64,000 nucleotides of DNA from the NCBI GenBank assembly GCA_002451215.1, contig DKBM01000048.1, positions 1 to 64,000 on the forward strand, read 5' to 3'. Both the position numbers and the translations under genes were made by a program. Below are positions 9,033 to 18,554 of this stretch, piece by piece. The notes beneath the pieces are model-generated. The model ran no database searches. It saw only the letters and a list, made by a program, of their open reading frames with translations, and was not told the origin of the DNA. The stretch comes from SM1-46 sp002451215 (lineage in GTDB: Bacteria > Pseudomonadota > Gammaproteobacteria > Acidiferrobacterales > Sulfurifustaceae). How positions within the stretch are numbered: the first letter of the stretch is position 1; each line of letters starts with the position of its first letter.

Positions 9033-9067
9033 GCAAAGAGGCCGGAGCGTCGCTCCGGCCTCTTTGC
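9033..9067 (-). terminator. Strong hairpin terminator after mrp
   Basis: A 17-base arm GCAAAGAGGCCGGAGCG (9033-9049) pairs with CGCTCCGGCCTCTTTGC (9051-9067). It lies between the mrp stop and the dcd start and ends minus-strand transcription from mrp. Confidence 0.8.
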
Positions 9068-9090
9068 CGCCGCGCTTGCGCAAGGCTTGC

Positions 9091-10176
9091 TCAGGTGTTC
9101 TGGATAACAATGCTCGGGAACTTGGCGGAGAAGTCGCGCTTCTGAAGCGATAGCTTGGCCGTCACGCGCCGCGCGATCTCACGGTAGATCTGCGAGATGC
9201 GACAGTCCGGATCGGCGATCACCGTCGGGCGACCGGCATCGGTCTCCTCGCGGATGCGGATGTCGAGCGGAAGCGAGCCAAGAAAATCGACGTCATAATC
9301 ATCAGCCATTTTCTGTCCGCCGCCCGCGCCGAAAATATGCTCCTCGTGGCCGCACTTGGAGCAGATGTGGGTGCTCATGTTCTCGATGACACCAAGCACC
9401 GGAATCTCGACCTTTTCAAACATCTTGAGTCCCTTGCGCGCGTCGAGCAGCGCGATGTCCTGTGGTGTCGTAACGATCAACGCACCGGTGACCGGTACCT
9501 TCTGTGCGAGCGTCAACTGTGTGTCACCCGTACCAGGCGGCAGGTCGACGATGAGATAGTCAACATCCTTCCAGCTGGTGTCACGCAGCAGCTGTTCAAG
9601 CGCCTGAGTGACCATCGGGCCGCGCCAGATCATCGGGGTCTCTTCGTCGATCAGATAGCCGATTGACATCGACTGCAGGTGATAACTGATGATCGGCTCG
9701 AGCGAGTGTCCGTCTTTCGACTCGGGCTTCATCTTCACGCCCAGCATGCGCGGCTGCGACGGACCGTAGATGTCGGCGTCAAGAATGCCGACATTTGCGC
9801 CCTCGACCGACAGTGCGAGCGCCAGATTCACCGCCACCGTCGACTTGCCCACGCCGCCCTTGCCAGAGGCAACGGCGATGATGTTCTTGATGTTGGGGAT
9901 GGGCTTCACGCCCTTTTGCACACCGTGTGACTCGATCTTGGACGAGATGTTGATGATGGCGTTCTTCGCCCCGGCGCCGATCACCTTCTCCTTCAGCTTG
10001 GCGGCAAGCCCATCCTTCCAGCCACTGGCCGGATATCCGAGCTGCACGTCAACCGTGACGTTGTCGCCTTCCACGGCGATGTTCTTCACCGCCTTGGTGC
10101 TCACCAGATCCTTCTCGAGATACGGGTCGATGACTTCCTTGAGCGCCGTCTCAACCTGCAATTGGGAAACCGCCAT
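9091..10176 (-). CDS. mrp: Mrp/ApbC iron-sulfur cluster carrier P-loop ATPase
   Basis: This is a cytosolic Fe-S cluster carrier. From the ATG at 10176 it has 361 residues: an N-terminal MIP18/DUF59 domain (about 1-85), then a deviant Walker A (ASGKGGVGKST, about residue 106). DADIYGPSQPRML and DYLIVDLPPGTGD follow, and then the CxxC (CSKCG) that holds the bridging cluster. A possible upstream start at 10236 would add a non-family N terminus. It is divergent from metG with about 160 bases between. Confidence 0.93.
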   Translation of the reverse strand: MAVSQLQVETALKEVIDPYLEKDLVSTKAVKNIAVEGDNVTVDVQLGYPASGWKDGLAAKLKEKVIGAGAKNAIINISSKIESHGVQKGVKPIPNIKNIIAVASGKGGVGKSTVAVNLALALSVEGANVGILDADIYGPSQPRMLGVKMKPESKDGHSLEPIISYHLQSMSIGYLIDEETPMIWRGPMVTQALEQLLRDTSWKDVDYLIVDLPPGTGDTQLTLAQKVPVTGALIVTTPQDIALLDARKGLKMFEKVEIPVLGVIENMSTHICSKCGHEEHIFGAGGGQKMADDYDVDFLGSLPLDIRIREETDAGRPTVIADPDCRISQIYREIARRVTAKLSLQKRDFSAKFPSIVIQNT

Positions 10177-10336
10177 CGCAATTACTCCACAGACCGGTGT
10201 GTAAAAGGGTCGCCATGCTACACTGCGCCCGCCCAAAAGTCATGGTCGGGGGCGACGTAACCCCCGGATTTCCCTTATCATATCGGGGTTAAAATGCGCG
10301 ATCGCCGTTGTCGGCGACGCTTGCCCCGGAAATCGC

Positions 10337-12388
10337 ATGCCACAACAACAACGCCGGATCCTCGTCACCAGCGCCCTGCCCTATGCCAACGGGCCGATTC
10401 ATCTCGGGCATCTGGTTGAGTACATCCAGACCGATATCTGGGTGCGCTTCCAGAAACTTCAAGGCCATGAGTGCTGGTATGTGTGCGCCGATGATGCCCA
10501 CGGCACACCGATCATGCTGCGCGCGCAACAAGAAGGCATTACGCCCGAGGAGCTGATTGCGCGCATGCACGCCGATCACCGGCGTGACTTTGCTGATTTC
10601 TCGGTTGCTTTCGACAATTATCACTCCACGCATTCCCCCGAGAATCGCGAACTCGTCGCGCAGGTTTACCGCCGCCTGTGCGACGCGGGCCACATCAGCC
10701 GGCGCACCATCCAGCAGGCCTACGACCCGGTGAAACAGATGTTCCTGCCAGACAGGTTTATCCGGGGTGAATGCCCGCGCTGTGGCGCGAAGGATCAATA
10801 CGGCGACTCTTGCGAGGTATGTGGCGCCACTTACGCGCCGACCGAGCTCAAGAACGCCGTCTCGGCGCTTTCAGGCGTGCCACCGATACAGAAGCAATCG
10901 GAGCACTATTTCTTCAAGCTTGGTGATTTTGAGAACGCCCTGCGTTCCTGGCTGTTCCCTGACATCACGGCACCGCGCCACGTGCAGGCGGAGGTTGCGA
11001 ACAAGCTCGACGAATGGTTCGCGGCCGGCCTACAAGACTGGGACATCTCGCGCGATGCACCCTACTTCGGCTTCGAGATTCCGGACGCCCCAGGCAAGTA
11101 TTTCTATGTCTGGCTCGATGCGCCGATCGGTTACATGGCAAGCTTCCAGAACCTGTGTGCCCGGGCCAGCCTGAAATTCGAGGAGTTCTGGGATCCCGAC
11201 AGCAGAGCCGAGCTCTATCACTTCATCGGCAAGGACATTCTTTACTTCCACGCGCTGTTCTGGCCGGCGATGCTGGAGGGAAGCGGCTTTCGCAAACCGA
11301 GCGCCGTCTTTGCGCACGGTTTTCTCACTGTGGATGGTCAGAAGATGTCCAAGTCGCGCGGCACATTCATCAATGCCCGCACTTACCTGAATCACCTCAA
11401 TCCCGAGTACCTGCGCTACTACTTCGCTGGGAAGCTCGGGCCGCACGTCGAGGACATCGACCTCAGTCTGGACGACTTCACGGCACGTATCAATTCGAAT
11501 CTGGTCGGAAAATATGTGAACATCGCGGCACGCAGCGCCGGCTTTATCGAGAAACAGTTTGGCGGACGCCTGGCACCCTCGCTCGATAATCCCGCACTTC
11601 TTGCGGAGGTGCAGGCCGCTGCCGGCCAGATAGCTGCTCACTACGAGAGCCGTGAGTTCGCGGAAGCCATGCGGGCGATCATGGCGCTCGCCGACCGGAT
11701 CAACGAGTACGTAGACGTCACCAAGCCGTGGGTGCTGGCGAAGGATCCCGCCCAAACGCAGCGTCTTCACGCCGTCTGCAGCACCAATCTGAACCTGTTT
11801 CGTCTGTTGTCGCTCTATCTGAAGCCGGTGCTGCCGGAACTGGTGGCGCGCGTCGAACGCTTTCTCGATATCGCGCCGCTGCATTGGTCGGATGCCGAAA
11901 CCGTCCTGACGAGTCATCGGATCAATCCCTACGAGCACCTCGCCACACGCGTCGAGCCGAAACAGATTGAAGCAATGCTCAACGAATCGAAGGAATCGCT
12001 GAAGATGAACGAAATCAAGCCCACCGAAAGCACTACGAGTGCCGCCGAGCCTATCAAGCCAGAAATCAGCATCGATGATTTCGGCAAGGCCGATTTGCGG
12101 ATCGCTCGGATCGTGACTGCCGGCTTCGTCGAGGGGGCCGACAAGCTTCTGCAACTGACGGTTGACCTCGGCGAGGGCCGCACGCGCAACATCTTTGCCG
12201 GAATCCGCTCTGCCTATGACCCGAAGGCTCTCGAGGGAAGGCTCACCGTGGTGGTAGCGAACCTCGCGCCACGAAAAATGAAATTTGGCGTGTCGGAAGG
12301 TATGGTGCTCGCGGCCGGCCCGGGCGGCAAAGATCTGTGGATACTGTCGCCGGACGCCGGGGCCCAGCCCGGCATGCGCGTGAAGTAG
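10337..12388 (+). CDS. metG: Methionyl-tRNA synthetase
   Basis: Charges tRNA-Met with methionine. The 683-residue protein has the class I HIGH-type motif HLGH near residue 22 and a zinc-binding knuckle (CPRCGAKDQYGDSCEVCG, about 151-168). The KMSKS motif is at about residue 336 (KMSKSRGT), followed by the anticodon-binding helical domain. A C-terminal EMAP/tRNA-binding domain (about 575-683, DFGKADLRIARIV) is the dimerisation module of long MetG. A candidate extended TAAAAT -10 lies at 10290-10295. Confidence 0.96.
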   Translation: MPQQQRRILVTSALPYANGPIHLGHLVEYIQTDIWVRFQKLQGHECWYVCADDAHGTPIMLRAQQEGITPEELIARMHADHRRDFADFSVAFDNYHSTHSPENRELVAQVYRRLCDAGHISRRTIQQAYDPVKQMFLPDRFIRGECPRCGAKDQYGDSCEVCGATYAPTELKNAVSALSGVPPIQKQSEHYFFKLGDFENALRSWLFPDITAPRHVQAEVANKLDEWFAAGLQDWDISRDAPYFGFEIPDAPGKYFYVWLDAPIGYMASFQNLCARASLKFEEFWDPDSRAELYHFIGKDILYFHALFWPAMLEGSGFRKPSAVFAHGFLTVDGQKMSKSRGTFINARTYLNHLNPEYLRYYFAGKLGPHVEDIDLSLDDFTARINSNLVGKYVNIAARSAGFIEKQFGGRLAPSLDNPALLAEVQAAAGQIAAHYESREFAEAMRAIMALADRINEYVDVTKPWVLAKDPAQTQRLHAVCSTNLNLFRLLSLYLKPVLPELVARVERFLDIAPLHWSDAETVLTSHRINPYEHLATRVEPKQIEAMLNESKESLKMNEIKPTESTTSAAEPIKPEISIDDFGKADLRIARIVTAGFVEGADKLLQLTVDLGEGRTRNIFAGIRSAYDPKALEGRLTVVVANLAPRKMKFGVSEGMVLAAGPGGKDLWILSPDAGAQPGMRVK

Positions 12389-12443
12389 CCTCGTTCAGCT
12401 GTCCGCCACGCAACCAGTCAAGCGCCGGTTTCTCCGGTGTGGC

Positions 12444-12980
12444 TCAATACACGCCGGGGAACAACTTGCGTACCCGCTGTGCGTAGCCGTCATATCCTGG
12501 GTAACGCGCGCGCAGCCAACGTTCCTCGCGCGCAGCCTTGCGATCGAAAAACAGGAACACCAACACAACATACGCGATTCCCCAGGGGCTCTGCCAGGCA
12601 AGCGCCCAGCCGAAGCTGCCAACCACCAGTCCCGAATAGATCGGGTGGCGCATGTAGCGATAGATCCCCTCCTCGCGCAAGCGCGCACCGTCACGCGGGT
12701 GGGGTAGCGGAGTCAGCGCCTCCCCGAGTTGCAACGCACCGACCAGTACAATAATGCCGCCCGTCACGGTGATGGCAAGACCTATGATGTGCGCCGGCGC
12801 CCCCAACAGACCGAAAGAATCGGCCGTCTGGCTCGGCACCATCACCGCCCCGATCAAGACCGGTATCTGCGCCAGCACCCATCCGCCACCTCGCGTCCAG
12901 AAACCGGACCGACTTGGCTCATGCGGGGCTTGCGCCCGACCGCTACGCTTCACCGCGCAACCATCGCCACAATGCACCAT
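12444..12980 (-). CDS. Membrane methyltransferase of the isoprenylcysteine/phospholipid methyltransferase family
   Basis: A 178-residue membrane protein with four likely hydrophobic segments (from about residues 33, 63, 110 and 130). The ICMT/PEMT signature GIYRYMRHPIYSGLVVGSFGWA and a C-terminal EERWLRARYPGYDGYAQRV mark it as an integral SAM-dependent methyltransferase; the acceptor is not known. It begins inside the 3' end of the K+ channel gene (38-base overlap), so translation may be coupled. The first residues are poorly conserved, and a GTG at 12953 is an alternative start. Confidence 0.75.
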   Translation of the reverse strand: MVHCGDGCAVKRSGRAQAPHEPSRSGFWTRGGGWVLAQIPVLIGAVMVPSQTADSFGLLGAPAHIIGLAITVTGGIIVLVGALQLGEALTPLPHPRDGARLREEGIYRYMRHPIYSGLVVGSFGWALAWQSPWGIAYVVLVFLFFDRKAAREERWLRARYPGYDGYAQRVRKLFPGVY

Positions 12981-14637
12981 TGGGTCCGCTCGCGCCGCTC
13001 AGCACGTAGCGTAGGGCATGCGCGTTGAATAATGTCAGATCCAGGGTTCGCGCCGCTCCGCGCCGTCCCGCAAACAAAAGACGATCGCCTGCCTCAATCT
13101 GCGCGTCGGCCGCCGGCAATAGCAGCTCTTCCTCTCCGCGCCGTATCAGCAGTATTAGCGCCCGTAGACGCTCGTCGCGATCGCGCGGATCGCTAAGCAA
13201 TTGTCCGCAAGACACTGACTGACCCTCAGATAGCGTAGCGTGCAGCGCGCTCGCGCCGCCGGGGGTCACATCCACCGTCCAGACCTCCGGCGCTTGATCA
13301 TTGATCAGCGGCTGCAGGCGTCCAATCAACTGCGCCGCCCAGTCGTTGCTCTCGTGTCGCAAATGCCGCAAGAAGTGGATCAGTAGTGGCGTGCTGACAA
13401 GCGAGAGGATACGACGCGCAATCGCACGCGAGCGCTGCATGACGAGATCAAGACCCGCCGCTTCGAACAGGGCCTCATTCTCACGCTGATTCTGCCGCGC
13501 CACCATGAAAAGCCCCGGCTTCAGCATCCGCGCGGTAACGATCATGGAGAGATTGTTCGCGTCATCATCGGTACCAGCCACGATTCCCACCGCACGCTCG
13601 ATGTGCGCCTCGCGCAGGGTGACAGCCTCCGTCCCGCGTCCGCGCACCGTTCCTTCGGGAGCGTCCACCCGTTCCGGCGTGGCCTCGATGATTACCATGG
13701 AAACACCTTCATACTCCATGTGGCGCGCCAACGCCTTGCCAAACCGCCCGTAGCCACACAGCACCCAAGTACCGCGCGGTGGATTGATTCGCCTTGCCAA
13801 CGGCTCGCCAGGCGATGCCGTGAGCCACTCATACAGGAGGTGGCTGTCCGGCGAATGCAATGCCATGGCGAGCCGATCGGCGAACGAGTCGAACGGGTTG
13901 ATCACCGCATCCGTGTTGAACGATTCCATGTTTGCCTGCGTGTCGTGCGAGGCCGCGCGGCAGATGACCTGCAATTGCGGATTAAGCAGCTTCGCTGATA
14001 TCGCAATTTTCAGGTTCGTGTGATCATCAGCATATAGCGCGATCACGCCAGCACAACGCGGATGCTCGAGTCCCGCAAGCAGCAGCGTGTCCGGCAGACT
14101 AGCGTCAGCCGCCAGCGCCGGCACCGGCCGCGCTAGGTCCTTGAGCGCCAGCTCGTTGATGCGGGTCTCGTCACGGTCTATCACGACCGCTGAAAAGATG
14201 CCGTTCACAAGCGCCTCGACCACCACCGTACCAGTATCACCGTAGCCGCAGACAATGTAGAACGGCTCGCGGATGCGTCTGACGGCTGCCGCAAATCGGG
14301 TTTCCACGAACACGCGCTGAAATGTCGGGTCGCGCACCAGAGAGATCAAGGCACCAATGGCATAGAGCCAGGCGACGATCGAGAGATACATCGAGAACGT
14401 CACCCACGCGCGCTGCGCATCCGAGAACGGATGCGGCAGTTCGCCGAATCCGGTGGTCGTGGCGGTGTAGGTAATAATGTAAAAGGCGTGAAAGAACGAC
14501 AGTCGCTCCGGCTCGCCCTGGGCGTTGACGCCCGGCATCAGGACCAGCCCAAGTACCGTGACGGCGTAGGTGGCAATCAGCGCCAGCAGCGGCGCGCGCA
14601 TGCGCCGCAAGATGACAAAAATTGCCTGGTTGTTCAC
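12943..14637 (-). CDS. Potassium channel with two TrkA-N (RCK) domains
   Basis: A two-TM potassium channel subunit with a double cytosolic regulatory gating ring. I chose the GTG at 14637 (VNNQAIFVILRRM), giving 564 residues; the longer ORF would extend into DUF6394. TM1 is at about 12-34, the pore helix and filter at about 57-72 (TTTGFGEL), and TM2 at about 84-108. Two NAD-binding RCK domains follow: YIVCGYGDTGTVVVEALV, about residue 132, and WVLCGYGRFGKALARHM, about 288. TrkA-C-like segments follow (VTPGGASALHATLSEGQ). It is encoded directly after the DUF6394 gene, as in other proteobacteria. Confidence 0.85.
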   Translation of the reverse strand: MNNQAIFVILRRMRAPLLALIATYAVTVLGLVLMPGVNAQGEPERLSFFHAFYIITYTATTTGFGELPHPFSDAQRAWVTFSMYLSIVAWLYAIGALISLVRDPTFQRVFVETRFAAAVRRIREPFYIVCGYGDTGTVVVEALVNGIFSAVVIDRDETRINELALKDLARPVPALAADASLPDTLLLAGLEHPRCAGVIALYADDHTNLKIAISAKLLNPQLQVICRAASHDTQANMESFNTDAVINPFDSFADRLAMALHSPDSHLLYEWLTASPGEPLARRINPPRGTWVLCGYGRFGKALARHMEYEGVSMVIIEATPERVDAPEGTVRGRGTEAVTLREAHIERAVGIVAGTDDDANNLSMIVTARMLKPGLFMVARQNQRENEALFEAAGLDLVMQRSRAIARRILSLVSTPLLIHFLRHLRHESNDWAAQLIGRLQPLINDQAPEVWTVDVTPGGASALHATLSEGQSVSCGQLLSDPRDRDERLRALILLIRRGEEELLLPAADAQIEAGDRLLFAGRRGAARTLDLTLFNAHALRYVLSGASGPNGALWRWLRGEA

Positions 14638-14645
14638 TGCCGGTC

Positions 14646-15029
14646 CTAGCGGCGCAAGAGCGAGATCTCGACCACCAGCAACACCACCGACACCGCGTTG
14701 GCGAGCAGCGCGCCACCGGCCAGGGAGACGATGACCGCGGTCACCGATCCGGTCAGACCCGTTCCCGCGACATACACGGCATACGCCCACACCAGCGCGG
14801 CGGCAATTAGTCCGAGGTCCGCCACCAGGCTGGTGGCAAGCAACACCGCGCCCATCTGCGTCCGTTCGCCAAACTTCAGGACCGTGGCAATCAGGTTAAC
14901 GACGATCGTCGCGAATAGCTCGTAGACGTTGTGATGCTCCGGGTTGTGAATTTCGCCGAGGTAGAAACCGAAGTTCAGCGTGAGCGCCAAAACGATGAAG
15001 AAACTGAAGATGACTTTTTCAATATTCAT
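14646..15029 (-). CDS. Small membrane protein, DUF6394-like
   Basis: A 127-residue integral membrane protein with three to four hydrophobic segments. It starts MNIEKVIFSFFIVLALTL and carries the conserved NPEHHNVYELFATIVVNLIA and VLKFGERTQMGAVLLATSLVADL. I assign DUF6394 from memory of this pattern. It ends 8 bases before the channel start, which suggests an accessory subunit or partner of that channel. The ATG at 15029 is chosen over the 15158 start, whose extra residues are arginine-rich and not membrane-like. Confidence 0.7.
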   Translation of the reverse strand: MNIEKVIFSFFIVLALTLNFGFYLGEIHNPEHHNVYELFATIVVNLIATVLKFGERTQMGAVLLATSLVADLGLIAAALVWAYAVYVAGTGLTGSVTAVIVSLAGGALLANAVSVVLLVVEISLLRR

Positions 15030-15172
15030 GGTTTGTTTCCCGTGGTTGACCGGAACCGCGCGCCGGGGGTGCCGATGCGCCAAGTGTACGCGCCCCCCGC
15101 AGCGCCTGCGAGCGCCCCGGCCGCAACCCATTCGCCGTTGCCCGACCCCCTTGCCCACGCGATACTCTGCCT

Positions 15173-15826
15173 GTGCAAGCTCGCGCCGCGACCGAATTGA
15201 TTGCTCGAATCGATGCCTGTCTCCCGCAGACGCAGTGCACGCGCTGCGGCTATCCCCATTGCCGTGCCTATGCCGAAGCCATTGCTGCCGGCAGCGCCGC
15301 TATCAACCGGTGCCCACCGGGAGACGGGGTAACCATCGCGGCGCTGGCGCGGCTGCTCGCGGTGCCCCCAAGATCCCTCGATCCGGGTTGCGGGGAGCAT
15401 CAGCAGCGTACCCGCGCGATGATCGACGAAGGAACCTGCATCGGCTGCCGCAAGTGCATCGACGCATGCCCTGTCGACGCCATCATCGGGGCACGCAGGC
15501 TCATGCACACGGTGATTGCTGCGGACTGCACTGGCTGCGCGCTTTGCGTGCCGCCCTGTCCGGTTGACTGCATCTCCATGATCCCGGTATCGCCATACGG
15601 TCCATCCGAAGGTCTATGGCCGGATTACAAGCACGAGGAAGTCGACCGATGGCGTGCGCTCGCGCAGTCTCGTCTCGCCCGACTGGCGAGTCGCACCCCC
15701 GTCCGACGCAACAGCAAGCGGCCAGTCCGGGCAAGTGCGCCTGATACGAAGGACGAACGTTCGCGGATTCGTGCCGAGATACGCGCTGCTGTCGAACGCA
15801 CACGCGCACGGAAGCGGAATCCGTGA
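15173..15826 (+). CDS. rnfB: RnfB-like ferredoxin protein without membrane anchor
   Basis: An electron-transfer protein of the RnfB/RsxB family. An Fe-S domain (about 20-65: CTRCGYPHCRAYAEA and a downstream CPPG) precedes two [4Fe-4S] ferredoxin motifs, CIGCRKCIDAC and CTGCALCVPPC (about 90-135). The C-terminal 80 residues are basic and low complexity. The usual N-terminal transmembrane helix of RnfB is missing, and no other rnf genes are present. This is therefore the short soluble form, often found beside nth. It starts with GTG at 15173 and overlaps nth by 4 bases (GTGA). Confidence 0.8.
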   Translation: MQARAATELIARIDACLPQTQCTRCGYPHCRAYAEAIAAGSAAINRCPPGDGVTIAALARLLAVPPRSLDPGCGEHQQRTRAMIDEGTCIGCRKCIDACPVDAIIGARRLMHTVIAADCTGCALCVPPCPVDCISMIPVSPYGPSEGLWPDYKHEEVDRWRALAQSRLARLASRTPVRRNSKRPVRASAPDTKDERSRIRAEIRAAVERTRARKRNP

Positions 15827-16498
15827 CGCCCACCCGGCGCCGCGCGTTGTTCGAGCGGTTGAAACGCGCGAATCCGTCTCCGACAACCGAACTGCGCTAT
15901 TCGACGCCATTCGAGCTGCTGGTCGCCGTGATCCTGTCGGCCCAATCGACTGACCGGGGCGTAAACAAGGCCACCGAGAAACTATTTGCGGTCGCCAACA
16001 CGCCGGAACAGATTCGCGCTCTTGGACTACGTGGACTCAAGCGCCACGTCAAGACCATTGGCCTCTACAACACCAAGGCCGCAAACATATTCGAAACGTG
16101 TCGCATCCTCATCGACCAGCATTGCGGCGAGGTACCGCGGACGCGCGAGGCGCTCGAAGCGTTGCCTGGCGTCGGCCGNNGATACCCACATATTCCGGGT
16201 CGCCAACCGCACGGGGCTTGCCCCTGGCCGAAATGTCCGTGAGGTTGAGGAAGGCCTGCTGCGCGCCGTGCCGGCGCGCTACCGGCTGGATGCGCACCAC
16301 TGGCTGATCCTGCACGGACGTTACGTATGCATCGCCCGCCGACCGCGCTGCGGGCGCTGTCTCATCTATGATTTGTGCGAATACGCCGATAAGGTAAGGT
16401 ATAAGCGTGACGCAAAGGACCAGACAGCCTCGAGCAGCCGCAACCGGACTGAGCCACGGCGGTCGCGCCGACCCCGCGCACGCCGCACGCGCCGTTGA
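15823..16498 (+). CDS. nth: Endonuclease III, broken by assembly gap
   Basis: A DNA glycosylase/AP lyase for oxidised pyrimidines. The first part (15823-16178) ends at LEALPGVGR. After the NN the frame shifts and resumes at DTHIFRVANRTGLAPG, ending with the [4Fe-4S] ligands CIARRPRCGRCLIYDLC. The segment between, about 18 residues in other Nth proteins, carries the catalytic lysine and the HhH end, so it must lie in the gap. The catalytic aspartate region (DTHIFRV) is present. The C-terminal tail is about 35 residues longer than usual and overlaps the next gene by 92 bases. Confidence 0.88.
16179..16180. other. Assembly gap NN in nth
   Basis: The frame changes across the NN. About 54 bases of conserved nth sequence, including the catalytic lysine codon, are absent. 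Confidence 0.85.
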
Positions 16499-17436
16499 GC
16501 GTGCGCTGTCACGCGCCGGGCTCGCGCGCGCCAACAGCGTATTGCTTTTTCTCACACCGGAGTATGCCGTGGATCCGGTTCCGGCACTGCGGGCAGCGGC
16601 CCGCGCTGCCAATTGCCTGCAGATCATGGGCGCCACTGGCGCCGGCATTCTGACCGAAGATGAATGGGTGCTCGATAGCCCGGGTGCAGCGGCGCTCGTG
16701 CTCGGTGAATCATTGCGACTCGAATCCGCACACGATCTCCACGATGATGAAGGGACACTTCTCAGCCTCACCACGCCCGCGGCACTGACCGCCGACTGGC
16801 TGGATGTGCCGGCGGCTCGTATCGGCGCGGTATCTGGCGATCTCTTCGGTCACGGACCCTTCACAGTCTGGGGAAACTGCCGGGTGGCCGAGGATGGTCG
16901 CGTCGAGGCACACATTGCCGGCGCGCGAGCAGTCGTGGCTGCGTCACAGGGCGTACGCGCCCTCACCTCACCTATCGAGGTGGCCGAGGTGCAGGGCTAC
17001 GACCTCGTGAAGCTCGGCAACTATCCCGCATTGGCAGTGCTCGTACAGTCCCTGCCAGAGCTGGTACGAAGCGATGAACGCATTCCGCTTCACCTTATTA
17101 TGGGAGGCGTCACTTTTGGCGATCCCTATACCGCAATCCGCGAGGGGCGCTACCGCCTGAACCACATCGTTGCGGCCAACGCCAACGAGCAATCGGTCAC
17201 CCTCTCCGACCGACTGAACCGCGGCGAGCGGCTGTTCTGGGCGATGCGTGACGCTCTCACCGCCGAACGCGACATGCGCGATACCGTCTCNNGATCTCGA
17301 GACGTTGCGCACGCGCTTCCCAGAGCTGCCGATCATAGGCTTCTATGGAAACGGCGAGCTCGCACCACTCGATGGGGCCAATCATCTCTACCAGTATTCA
17401 GCAATTGTTGGCCTTTACGCGCTAACCAGCCCCTGA
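16407..17436 (+). CDS. FIST domain sensory protein, broken by assembly gap
   Basis: FIST_N plus FIST_C protein, proposed in other bacteria to bind small ligands such as amino acids for signalling. The FIST_N part spans about residues 25-215 (SVLLFLTPEYAVDP, IMGATGAGILTEDEWVL, AISGDLFGHG-like stretch). FIST_C begins with LPLHLIMGG-like and ANANEQSVTLSD sequences. The NN at 17291 shifts frame; the correct end is LETLRTRFPELPIIGFYGNGELAP, stopping at 17436. About 30 residues seem to be missing. The GTG start at 16407 lies inside the nth tail. There is no output domain and no kinase gene beside it. Confidence 0.75.
17291..17292. other. Assembly gap NN in FIST gene
   Basis: Frame shifts across the NN. 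The conserved centre of FIST_C is missing. Confidence 0.8.
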
Positions 17437-17446
17437 CGCGCCAACG

Positions 17447-17872
17447 ATGCCGACCCGTGACGCCACCCGCGAGGTCTTCTTTTGCGCCTGGCGGACCTAC
17501 CGCGCCGGTCAACCATTGGAGGGGGTCCAGAAACTGGTGGTGCAGGTCGCGCTGCAGCATCCCGAGTACCACGCGATGCTCGATGACGCGCAGGACTACG
17601 CCGATCGCGATTACACGCCCGAGACGGGGCAGACCAATCCTTTCCTTCATATGGGCATGCATATCGCCATCGAGGAACAACTTGCGCTCGATCAGCCGCG
17701 CGGCATGCGCGCCCGCTATGCTTCCCTCTGTGCGCGGCGGGGCGACGCCCATGCCGCCCAGCACCAGATCATGGAGTGCCTTGGAGAAATGCTCTGGCAG
17801 GCGCAGCGCGACGGCACCCAACCTGACGAACAGGGCTATCTCAACTGCCTCGACAAAATAGCCCGGAACTGA
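17447..17872 (+). CDS. DUF1841 family protein
   Basis: A 141-residue soluble protein of unknown function. Features of the family are visible: REVFFCAWRTYRAGQPL near the start, HPEYHAMLDD, and NPFLHMGMHIAIEEQLALDQPRG in the middle, then a helical C terminus (HQIMECLGEMLWQAQR). It follows the FIST gene by 10 bases and is probably co-transcribed with it and with nth and rnfB. Confidence 0.85.
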   Translation: MPTRDATREVFFCAWRTYRAGQPLEGVQKLVVQVALQHPEYHAMLDDAQDYADRDYTPETGQTNPFLHMGMHIAIEEQLALDQPRGMRARYASLCARRGDAHAAQHQIMECLGEMLWQAQRDGTQPDEQGYLNCLDKIARN

Positions 17873-17936
17873 CACGGCGGATTCGGCGCGGCACACCTTG
17901 CGTGACACAATCACTTCCGCGACTATCATGGCTCGC

Positions 17937-18554
17937 ATGACGTCGAAAAAGACCAAGGCGGTATCAGCTGCCAAGCCACCGGTAACAGGACCCGTTACGT
18001 GGCTCGCGCAACATGGCGATGCGCTCTACCGCTACGCATACTATCGCGTCTACGACTCGGCGGTCGCCGAGGATCTCGTGCAGGAAACGCTGCTCGCGGC
18101 TTGGCGGGCACACGAAAATTTTCGTGGTGAATCGGCCGAACGCACGTGGCTCACGGGTATCCTCAAACACAAGATCATTGACTACCTTCGCCGTGCCCAT
18201 CGGGAGGTCGCACTGGAGGATCTCGCGGCGGATGCCGATGCCGTCGACCGGTTGTTTGCCCAAGAGGCTCAAGACCACTGGCGCCAAACGCCGGCGCCGT
18301 GGAAGAACCCGGATGGCGCGCTGGAGAGCAGCGAGTTTTGGGAAATATTGCGCGATTGCCTCGCGGCGCTGCCCGCGCAGCAGGCAGCCGCTTTCGCGGC
18401 CACCGAGATCGAGGGCCTGTCGGTCAGTGATTTCTGTAAGAACGCAGACATCTCCGCGACCAACCTTTACGTCACCCTGCATCGGGCCCGCCTGCGGCTT
18501 CGCGGGTGCCTCGAGCAGAACTGGTTCGGACAGGACAACCAAAACTCATCATGA
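17937..18554 (+). CDS. ECF-family RNA polymerase sigma factor
   Basis: A sigma-70 family ECF sigma factor of 205 residues from the ATG at 17937 (an in-frame ATG at 17928 is also possible). Region 2 is at about 35-95 (YDSAVAEDLVQETLLAAWRAH and WLTGILKHKIIDYLRR). Region 4 is at about 140-195 (LPAQQAAAFAATEIEGLS and ISATNLYVTLHRARLRLRGCL). The stop overlaps the anti-sigma start (ATGA). The adjacent bufferin operon and the distant second bufferin gene both carry a matching ECF-like promoter, so it likely controls both. Wide region 2-4 linker (about 45 residues) is notable. Confidence 0.9.
   Translation: MTSKKTKAVSAAKPPVTGPVTWLAQHGDALYRYAYYRVYDSAVAEDLVQETLLAAWRAHENFRGESAERTWLTGILKHKIIDYLRRAHREVALEDLAADADAVDRLFAQEAQDHWRQTPAPWKNPDGALESSEFWEILRDCLAALPAQQAAAFAATEIEGLSVSDFCKNADISATNLYVTLHRARLRLRGCLEQNWFGQDNQNSS

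Noticed and set aside
8999..9110. N-terminal extension of dcd
   Set aside because: Would be translated through the hairpin terminator at 9033-9067 and adds residues absent from the family.
11030..12154. 374-residue minus-strand ORF inside metG
   Set aside because: Antisense shadow of a clear methionyl-tRNA synthetase gene.
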